A stretch of 13,364 nt of DNA, from assembly GCA_015499985.1 (NCBI GenBank), contig JAAAUF010001044.1, positions 1 to 13,364 of the forward strand, written 5' to 3'. Source of the stretch: Haplosporangium gracile (lineage: Eukaryota; Mortierellomycota; Mortierellomycetes; Mortierellales; Mortierellaceae). The number at the start of each line of letters is the position of its first letter. Within the stretch, counting starts at the first letter, position 1. Both the position numbers and the translations under genes were made by a program. Below the pieces are notes generated by a model, which did not search any database, was not told the DNA's origin, and saw only the letters and a program-made list of their open reading frames with translations. Positions 1 through 7,368 of the stretch are shown one piece after another.

Positions 1-89
1 ATCGAAATGTCATCCGTCACACCCCATTCAAAAATTATCGATGAAAGGCGCAATAGCAGTTTTCAAGTAAGAACAGATACCCTTACAGT

Positions 90-107
90 AAAAAGAAAAG
101 TGCAAAA
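90..107 (-). terminator. Pol III terminator of tRNA-Asp
   Basis: Read on the minus strand, a TTTT run (107-104) begins one base after the tRNA 3' end, and a second T-rich stretch interrupted by one C (99-90) follows. Runs of four or more T are the usual RNA polymerase III stop signal, so the second run may act as a backup terminator. Confidence 0.75.
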
Positions 108-108
108 G

Positions 109-180
109 CTCCTTGGCGGGGAATTGAACCCCGGTCTTCCGCGTGACAGGCGGAGATACTCACCACTATACTACCAAGGA
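109..180 (-). tRNA. tRNA-Asp (anticodon GUC)
   Basis: On the minus strand the 72 nt fold as a complete cloverleaf. The acceptor stem pairs TCCTTGG (180-174) with CCAAGGA (116-110), followed by a G discriminator at 109. The D-arm carries the A box TAGTATAGTGG. The anticodon stem TCCGC/GCGGA encloses loop CTGTCAC, giving anticodon GTC. The T-arm carries the B box GGTTCAATTCC. CCA is not encoded and there is no intron, as expected for a nuclear fungal tRNA. It reads GAC/GAU codons. Motifs and base pairing leave little doubt about identity. Confidence 0.97.
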
Positions 181-394
181 ATGAGCTTGGTGTTTAAGTG
201 AAAGAATCGCTGGTCTAGTGGTGGGTAAGCACTGCTTTGGCATGATCCAGCGATCCACGTGATGAGCTCAGGGACGCTGCCTGGTCTGTACCGTCTATCT
301 GCGGATACTCAGCACCAGGGACCTTCCTATCAACCGTAGGTATCCAGACGCCACCTGCCAGAACCCGGGTGAGGGTACGCAGGGGACTAGGCGT

Positions 395-426
395 CTGGGA
401 ACCAGAGGCAAAGTACAGCAAGTGGA
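395..426. repeat. 32-bp direct repeat, copy 1
   Basis: Beginning CTGGGAACCAGAGGCAAAG, this stretch recurs at 500-531 with a single mismatch (A404 versus G509). The copies are 105 bp apart in the same orientation. Both lie in a gene-free stretch next to the tRNA gene. The flanks show only short resemblance (GCGT before each copy). Its nature is unknown: it may be an internal repeat of a decayed dispersed element or a local duplication. Confidence 0.85.
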
Positions 427-499
427 AGATCTTTAATAAAGTGTACTAATCTAAAGTTACAGGGGGATGCGATCAGGAAAGGGGATCGGGTTGGCGTAC

Positions 500-531
500 C
501 TGGGAACCGGAGGCAAAGTACAGCAAGTGGA
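500..531. repeat. 32-bp direct repeat, copy 2
   Basis: Second copy of the repeat at 395-426, identical except for one base. Read on the minus strand both copies encode LLYFASGSQ in open frames, but those frames are short and otherwise unlike each other, so coding is not supported. Confidence 0.85.
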
Positions 532-1501
532 CAATACCTTGCTGTCTGCTCTGTCCTAGGTAAACTGATATAGGGAGGCCGAAGGCGCTCGGCCTTACGT
601 TACCGCATCTCTTGATTGCTGTTGCTACTCTAGTTGGTGGCGCCAGAAGATAAGTCGCTTGTTTCTGACATAAGTCAAATTTAGCAAGGCACATCATATT
701 TTTATTTATTTAGTAGCCACGTGACGGAGACCTTTATAAAATGAAAAATTATTTGAAATATAAAGGTTTTGCGCGCCTGGGAGTTAAAAGTGTAAATGAA
801 AGAACATTCCGTGACAAGGACGCGAGAGATTATTTTTTTTTCTGTCCTCTACGCACAGTAAACACGCGTAGCTCACTCCTCCTTGGCATGCTCAAAAGAG
901 AGCTAGTGACAGTTCTCGGGCGCCCAGTGTCGAAGCAAACGCTAAAAAAGAAGAAGGCCAACAAGACATATGGGGAATCACTAGATCTTATGATAGACCA
1001 GTGATCGGAGAAGCTCTGGAAGAGTGAGCGAATACTTACTTGGAAGCAATACGGGGGACAACCCATGGCATGAAGAGCCTCATAGCAAGTTTTGAGAGCG
1101 TACATGATGGCTCCCATTTTCCCCTCCATTGTAATGCATTGAGCATGGACCTTACAGTTGACGCCAACCGAAGAATAACAACAATAAAACAATTATTCCG
1201 ACGCCCTTGGCCTGGCCAACAGATTTCAGATGGACACCTTTTTTGAGATGGGACGTAACGAAGGGAAGGGCTTGAACGAAGGAAAAAAGGGTAGGAGTGG
1301 GAGAGAGGAAAAAGGAGGAGGAAAAGCTGAAGTAAGAGAGAGGCAGAAGGATGGGATGTGTGGGGTAGAGTGGAGACGATGTTCAAGCACAGATTGGTTG
1401 TAGGAAACATACTGTGATGGATATCTTTTCACTTGTAGTGAACCTGCTACCCGATCATTGATAATATCTGTTTTCTCTTTAGCACTCTATCAATCTTTGT
1501 C

Positions 1502-1507
1502 TTTATT
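1502..1507 (-). promoter_or_regulatory. Polyadenylation signal AATAAA of the RING E3 gene
   Basis: On the minus strand AATAAA lies 64 nt downstream of the TAG stop at 1572-1574. This is the expected place for a cleavage/polyadenylation signal. It supports a minus-strand transcript ending just below position 1500. Confidence 0.55.
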
Positions 1508-1571
1508 CATCATAGTTTTTTTAAGCCACCCTCACATCGCGACACGACCAGTCATAGAGCTGAGACAGGGA

Positions 1572-4085
1572 CTAATCCAGCGGCTCAGTGGGGAGGTTAT
1601 GGTTGGTATTCTGAGTGCCACCACTCGTCTGGCCACCACCGTTATCGCTAGTCGCATTATTGTTGGAAGGGAACGATCCAGGAATGCTTAATCCAGAAGA
1701 AGGAGGAACGGATCCAAATCCAAAAAATCCACCACCGCCAGTACCAGGACGCGCTCCAGTAGACGCGTTCGAATTCCCTCCTGAAGACGCATTGTTTCCA
1801 TTGCTGTTATTGTCCTGACCTCCTTGAGCATCAGGATGATCGCCTGTATGCTGTCCGTCTTGTCCTCCTACCAACGAAAACCGGCTATGTCCAACAAACA
1901 AACAAAAAAAGGTTATCAAAGCAGCACGACGATAGAGTGGACTGTAACGAAACATGAAAAAATGCCGAGGTCAACAAAACCATGAACATGTTGCTGTTAT
2001 GTTACCAGGTGGGACAAGTGCCGCTGACTTTGAGCCATGGCTTGATACAGTCCCCATGGAAGATGTGCTTGCATGGCAGTTGGAGTAAGTTGTCTTCCTT
2101 TGCGAACTCGTCCTTGCACACACTGCACTCCGTTTTCGCCTCTACATTTTTTCGTGTCACAACAATTTAAAAAAAGATGCCAGTTAGTGACCCATAACTG
2201 TTTTATCGGCAAAAACTGTCTGCTTTCGCATTAAATCAACAACAACCACTGTTTCTTACCCAGTTCCTCGTCAGTCAGAGTGTGGTGAGGGATGGCATTA
2301 ATGATATCATCCGTGGCGCCTACAGGACCATGCTGCCGGCTTTGTAAAAACGAGAGAGAAAAAAAGTGACCCGGTTACCATCTTAATTCCACCACAAAAT
2401 AAAAATCAATAAAGGCACAAGGAGCTTACTTTTGAAGGTCCATCATCTGGGTAATAATATCGTCGAGTCCTCCCTGTCCCCAGGCATAGTCATCAGGGTT
2501 GCCAACCATAGGGAGGAAGCCGCCTCCAAAACCTATTGGCCCACCAAATCCTTCCGATAGTGCAGCTGGGTCAGTCGTGTAATGAACCTCGATACCAAGT
2601 CGATTCAAAAGACTAAACAACGATGAAATCATGAACAAAAGGGGAATAGAAAAATCGGGTTAGTTGATCCGATATCATCTGTAAAACCTTACACGAAAAA
2701 AAAATGGACGCACCCGGAAATAAGAGAGGGAGGGCTGTGCCACTGTGGACCAGGTGGTGGTGGGTGCTGACCTCCTGCTGCTTCTGCTCCTCCTTCTGCT
2801 CCTCCTTCTGTCGCCGGCGTAGCCCCAGACGGGTGTCCTCCAAGTGTATACCCGCCATCAGGCTGTTGTGACCCATGCGCAGGAATAGGACTTCCAGAGT
2901 CCAGAGGAGTCATCATACGAGTTGTGCCCGAAGGTCCAGTCGTGAAGATGAATTGTGTCCCCGTCCTGAAAACCTGGCCCGGAGTATGCGGTTGTTGCTG
3001 TTGTTGATTTTGATCCTGCTGTTGCTGTTGGTAAATCTCCTGTTGTCGCTGACGTTGCTGCTGCTGTTGTGCCTCTGACCTCTGAGGGGCGTAGAATGCC
3101 TGGAACAACTGGAAGAGGTCCTCGAGATTGACGGGTCCTTGGTGGTTTCGCCCCCCTCCCCCTCCGTCGGTATGTCGTCCGTCGTCAGACTGGTATGATC
3201 CTTCTGCGAGATGAGCGGTGACTGCAGGAGGAGCGAACGCACGGGGATCATTGTCTGACTCGATCTATGACGAAATGAAAATTTCGAGAAGTTTTTTCCC
3301 CCCGTCGTCAGAACCATCGAGAACAAAAAGAGAGGAGAAAAGAAGGTTGCCCCACATGCAAACAACAAACAGGATGTGCCAGAGTAAAGAAAAAAAAGAA
3401 AAAAATACCTTTTCGACAAACTCGCTGTAACAGGTTGGGCACATCGGGTCGGGTACCATCATTGGAGTGATCTCTGCCTGACACTGTTGCATCATGCCAC
3501 AAGGAGAAAATGAAGAGTCAATTCCTCAGAATGTTAGTTCGTTGGTCGACAGAAAATAAACCATACCTTTTTGGCTCTTTGATGTTGTGGTACACTGTAT
3601 GATATTCAACTTGCCTGATGACACCAATATTCATCTCTACTATCCGGTGCTGCTGCTGCTACTGCTGCTGCAGTTGCATCGTTTGAAGATGCTGTGGTGG
3701 TGGAGGTGGTAGTGGTCGGAGCAGCGGGAGCAATGGGTGTTGCTGCAGGTGCAGGCGGCTGAGGACTCGGGTTTGACGAAGTAGAAGTCGTCATCGTTGT
3801 TGGTGCAGTAGATGAGGTAACGGGAACAGATGATGTTGTGCTTGAAGCAGCCGGTTCGGTTGTTGTCGTGATCGTTGATGGAGGTGCTACCTTTGGGGCT
3901 GCAGCGGTTGTTGGGGTGGGCACGGTCGTTGACGCGGTAGAGGATGCTGGAGAAGATGTTATTATAGGAGGTTGTGGTGCTGAGGATGGACTTGAGGAAA
4001 GGGCAATAATGTTTGTACTCTCAGCCTGATGCGGGATACTGCTGTTGATATTTGTGCTATTGCTCGGCGCTTCGTTCTGCTCCAT
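1572..4085 (-). CDS. RNF126: RING-H2 E3 ubiquitin ligase, RNF126/RNF115 type
   Basis: Seven exons, transcribed right to left: 4085-3615, 3483-3409, 3264-2714, 2612-2430, 2339-2260, 2141-2006, 1884-1572 (1,809 nt, 602 aa, TAG stop). Residues 1-150 are Ser/Thr/Ala/Pro-rich low complexity. A zinc ribbon follows (C155-H-Q-C158 ... C172-P-T-C175), then a Gln-rich stretch. The family signature DDYAWGQGGLDDIITQ lies near 407-422. The RING-H2 finger has all eight ligands: C459, C462, C477, H479, H482, C485, C496, C499. The tail is Gly/Asn/Ser-rich. Zinc ribbon, DYAW motif and RING-H2 in this order define the animal RNF126/RNF115 family and its fungal relatives. These ligases take substrates through the zinc ribbon and recruit an E2 through the RING. 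Intron 1 has a GC donor; the other five are GT-AG. The in-frame ATG at 4214 would add 43 hydrophobic residues, but the ATG at 4085 is preferred because little room remains after the upstream gene. Confidence 0.93.
3484..3614 (-). other. GC-AG intron 1 of the RING E3 gene
   Basis: The exon ends CATCAG and the intron begins GCAAGTTG (donor dinucleotide GC at 3614-3613) and ends AACAG (AG at 3485-3484). Splicing here joins Cys-His-Gln to Cys and forms the zinc-ribbon knuckle CHQC. The nearest GT donor, four bases downstream, would shift the frame and destroy the second half of the zinc ribbon. GCAAGT is the known strong form of the minor GC donor class. Confidence 0.85.
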
Positions 4086-4222
4086 GGTGGTGGTGGTATG
4101 AAGAGGAGTGCAAGGTAGAAGCGGAAAATAAAAATTGAAGAGGAGAAAAAGATGCTTCGCCGATTTTGTAATTAAAAGAAAAGAAGGACTGCAAATCGTG
4201 GTCACAGTGACCACATTCTTTT

Positions 4223-4228
4223 TTTATT
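4223..4228 (-). promoter_or_regulatory. Polyadenylation signal AATAAA of the DCAF11-like gene
   Basis: Minus-strand AATAAA lies 26 nt past the TAG stop at 4255-4257. Cleavage would be expected near 4200-4215. That leaves only about 120 bp for the promoter and 5' leader of the RING E3 gene that starts at 4085. Confidence 0.55.
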
Positions 4229-4254
4229 CGTTCGCGAAGCATGCAATATCGCCA

Positions 4255-6626
4255 CTAGTAGAGGAAGCGACGACGCTGGCGAGGAGGGGGCGGTAGCTCC
4301 GTGTCAGAGGTCTCCGAGACCTCGGGTTCAAAGTTACCAGGTCGAGTGAAAGTGTGCTGCACAATACCCCCACTGACAGCTTGAGACGAGAAATGGTCAG
4401 CCAGGCAAGAGCTCAGGATGGTCGGATGGTACGGGTGCCAGCTCACATCTCGGGCAACATAAGGCGTCTTTCGTTCACTCTGAGTATATCGTTGGAAGGC
4501 CTCACTCGTGTCAAGAGTCCGCACTCGGGTTCCATCCAACCGGTAGATCGCCACCTTTCCATCAGCACTTCCAGTGTACAGGTATCTCTGACCGGTTGAG
4601 TGGACTGGCGAAAAGTGACAACGGATCAAGGTCCTAAGAACCTGGTGTCCTTGGAATGTCATCACCGAGCAGTCGCCCTATTATAAAATGTTGTGTGTTA
4701 AACGAAGGAACATGAATGGTAGGTATAGTAGAAATCTGGCCTTGCTGTTGAACATGTGGACATACCGGAATCTTGGTAGCCTTGTGGCCCCTATATCGGT
4801 CAGATCGGTAGTCGAAACCAGAATCCCTTGTCTTTGGTATCTTGCTGTAATCTCGACTCGAATACATCATACGTAGATCCCACAAAAGCATCTTCTGATC
4901 CTTGCCGTTACTAGCAAGATAGCGGTTGTCGCCCTTTGATGTGACATAGGTGATGCCCTCCGCATGGCCCACAAGAACTCCAGAAGGTGTGCTGTATCGT
5001 CCTGCTCCCATCGATCGGCGATCCCTATAACACATAGTCATAGCAAAAAAAGGTCGTGAGATTCGCATTCTCAACCTGAGTCTTCTCAATCCATGCAAAT
5101 TATTCTCCGAATTGACTATCTTACCAGACTTTGACAAGATGATCGTCACTTCCACTAAAGACTACTTGAGAGGATGTCGGTTCTGCAAAGCATACAGAGT
5201 TCACATCGTCTTGATGTGCTTTCACAGAATGCAAAACAGTCCTCGATTCAATATCGTACACTATGAACAATAAGAGAATCCTTCAAGATTAAATGCTGAT
5301 GCTGCCGAATCTCCATTGCATGCTAAAAGTTTAACCGAATATCATGATGTGCGCCTACCATAAATTTTGCCCTTGCCACCTGCAACAATCTCCCTTCCGT
5401 CTCCCGAGAATCGCACTGACCATAGCTACGGGTAAAAATGTGCATTAGGGTTAGATGGCCTTTGAGCGCTATTTTGACCTGTGAACTTGAACTTGCGCAG
5501 TGATCCAGTTATGCGAAAGAACATTCGTACGTACTGCGTAATCCTCGTCGCCTGTCGAAAAGTCCAGCAGGTGGTGAGCATCAGGAGCATCCGCCGCAGT
5601 TCGTGTCAAGTAAACATGAGGTGTTATACTCGAGTAGATTAGCCAATGGTTGTCGAGAGAAAGGTTGTGGTCGGTAATGGTCCATCGACCAGCCACGCCT
5701 TGAATCAGCTTCTCCCGGACTAGTTTGTTGCCAGCAGTTTTATAGATGCGCAGTCGCCAGTCCTTGTCGCAGGATGCAAACAGGGACCTAAGATTGATTG
5801 AGTAACGAAGGGGGTGAGAACAAAACCAAGGACGTATATTTGGGAACAACAAACTCGGTAGTATTGCTGCGCAAGAGTATTAACATACCCGTCCTCAGAG
5901 TATTGGCCAGAATATGCGGATTCCTCATATGCATCGACCACCTTGCCTGGGTTGTCGGGTATGATTGACTATTAATGTGTAACAAGGGCGAAAGAAAAAT
6001 GTCAGCATAATGCTTATCGCTAAATGAGTGTTTAGATCAGCATTAAACATGTGTAAAAGCTCCCAATACCTCGCCTATGGATAAAGGATTGACTGTCCGG
6101 GGCTTGAGCTGTCGCATCCAAAGTTTACGAGTAACATCCTTCTTGTTGTCTTTGGAAGGTATATAGGCCGAGTCGACACGACCGAATTCACCCGAGTTGA
6201 GCAGCTCGTTGCCCTTTTCAACGTCAGGCTCGGGAATCGGGGAAGGCGTCCTTACTCTTCGTCTGGTGTGCAACGGCAGATCGCTATCACTCTGGGCACC
6301 CTGCATCAGCATCAGCACTAAGAACAGAGCAGAGGCAATCAGATTCTACGAGCATTGATCTTAAATGGACAGATAACTAGACCATTACAAACTCTTGTAT
6401 GGTTACTTACATTGTCGAATCATGTTTGGATGGCCCTCTAATGTTGAAAATATAGAAAGCAATCTAATATCAGGACACCTGTACATGTAACGCAATAATG
6501 GCGCCATTTGCTCAGTAAGCTAGACGGATAACCATTATCAGAAACAACTTGCCTGCGCCTGAAAACAGCTCGGCCAGACTAATAGTGCCATTGTCGTCCT
6601 CGTCGTCCTCGTCGATATAGTTCTCC

Positions 6627-6673
<47 letters not shown>

Positions 6674-6856
6674 GTCGTCTTCCTCGTCTTCATAGTCTTC
6701 GTCGTTCTCCATATCCACGATGTTTGCGTGGTAGTCGCCATCCTCGTTGCCTTCATCATCATCGTCGTCGTCTTCGTCTGCCTCCTCAAAGATGTATCTC
6801 TCGTATTCATCGTCGTCCTCGTCGGCAGTGAGTAGGTCTTCTCTGTCGTGGTCCAT
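4255..6856 (-). CDS. DCAF11: DCAF11/WDR23-type WD40 protein, CUL4-DDB1 substrate receptor
   Basis: Nine exons: 6856-6553, 6437-6411, 6317-6070, 5968-5889, 5787-5535, 5425-5359, 5260-5125, 5024-4766, 4677-4255 (1,797 nt, 598 aa). The N-terminus is very acidic, with a 17-Asp run near residues 60-76. WD40 repeats start near residue 220 (SLFASCDKDWRLRIYKT) and continue to the C-terminus. Two WDxR motifs (VWDRRS near 370, LWDLRM near 410) are the signature DDB1 contact of CRL4 receptors. MTFQGHQVLRTLIRCHFSP, HSTGQRYLYTG and RDVSWHPYHPTIL match the distinctive C-terminal region shared by animal DCAF11/WDR23 and plant LEC14B. The family presents substrates to CUL4-DDB1 and acts mainly in the nucleus. 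The final repeat is altered: after DVSWHP, the usual SSSWDG is replaced by SSCLADHFSSQAVSGG. Intron 1 is GC-AG and exon 2 is only 27 nt. All nine exons join in phase. Confidence 0.93.
6411..6437 (-). other. 27-nt microexon (exon 2) of the DCAF11-like gene
   Basis: It is flanked by an acceptor (ATTAG) and a strong donor (GTAAGT), and phase 1 is kept on both sides. It adds about nine residues (EGHPNMIRQ, with the next codon completed by exon 3). The joined sequence reads SLAELFSGA-EGHPNMIRQ-LLMLMQGAQ, a continuous helix-like segment before the WD40 region. Because 27 is divisible by three, skipping it would also keep the frame. Confidence 0.75.
6438..6552 (-). other. GC-AG intron 1 of the DCAF11-like gene
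   Basis: Exon 1 ends GGCGCAG and the intron starts GCAAGTTG (6552 downward) and ends TAG (6440-6438). Using the GC donor keeps phase 1 into the microexon. The GT four bases downstream breaks the frame. The donor core CAG/GCAAGTTG is identical to that of the GC-AG intron in the neighbouring RING E3 gene. Confidence 0.7.
6628..6672. repeat. (CAT)15 microsatellite coding for poly-Asp
   Basis: Fifteen perfect CAT units on the plus strand, read as GAT (Asp) codons on the coding minus strand of the DCAF11-like gene. They form most of a 17-residue Asp run in the acidic N-terminus. A pure, uninterrupted tract of this length is prone to length change by replication slippage, so it is likely to vary between strains. 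Confidence 0.95.
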
Positions 6857-7368
6857 GATTAAAGGAAGTTGATATTAGGGGGGGAGGGCGCCGAGGAAGT
6901 TTTTTTTTCCTATGCAAAGGGCGTGGGAAAGAGCAGACTGAGTGATAGAGTGTCGACGACAGCAGGATAGTCGACAAGTGTTGTAATGAGAAAACGGGCG
7001 CGAGGAAGGAGAAATGGGGGTGAATGAGTTGAATGGCAAGGAAAGGGTGAAGAAGAGGAATTGCAAGAAGACGACATAGGGTGAAGACGACAACGGCAAA
7101 ACAGGAAGAAAAGGAAGGGAAGTAGGTCTGCGTGACCGTCCACAGTTATTCAGCCAATCAGCCGAATCCGCCCACTTCCACGCGCGGATCAAGAGCAATT
7201 CCTTGCTTTCAAGGGTCCTTTAGTTTTTGGGAGACAATGTCACCCGCGGAGAAAAGAGGACATGGCTTTTGAACATTGAGAGAAGCAAAGCGATAGATAA
7301 ACGATAGAATATTTTCATTTTTGATAATTATATGGCAACCAGCCTTGATTTTTCACCTTCAGCTCTAC
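6857..7368. other. Intergenic region: DCAF11-like promoter and RanBP3-like 3' flank
   Basis: No coding sequence is supported. The plus strand is purine-rich from about 6975 to 7125, so the transcribed minus strand has a CT-rich tract upstream of the DCAF11-like ATG, a common feature of fungal core promoters. No AATAAA was seen close behind the RanBP3-like stop at 7369; only A/T-rich sequence is present at 7310-7335. Confidence 0.5.

Larger units (their letters stand above)
427..1571. other. Gene-poor stretch left of the RING-ligase gene
   Basis: No protein gene can be called with confidence. The stretch contains the second repeat copy, a T9 run near 833-841, and a strongly purine-rich tract on the plus strand (about 1258-1355), which reads as a pyrimidine-rich tract on the minus strand. 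In fungi such a tract often precedes a start codon. A possible 90-nt minus-strand exon follows it (1129-1040; see findings). The right end carries the 3' untranslated region of the RING-ligase gene, including its AATAAA signal. Confidence 0.6.

Noticed and set aside
741..1004. Plus-strand 87-codon frame starting at ATG 741
   Set aside because: No recognisable domain, a low-complexity Lys-rich end, and no supporting signals; it overlaps an equally unconvincing minus-strand frame.
4086..4214. N-terminal extension of the RING E3 from an upstream in-frame ATG at 4214
   Set aside because: The extension is a hydrophobic run with no family match and starts beside the DCAF11-like poly(A) signal. The ATG at 4085 gives a typical low-complexity start.
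6538..6810. Minus-strand frame rich in Met and Thr overlapping the DCAF11-like N-terminus
   Set aside because: It is the GAT repeat read out of phase (ATG repeats). The acidic frame continues in phase into the WD40 protein.
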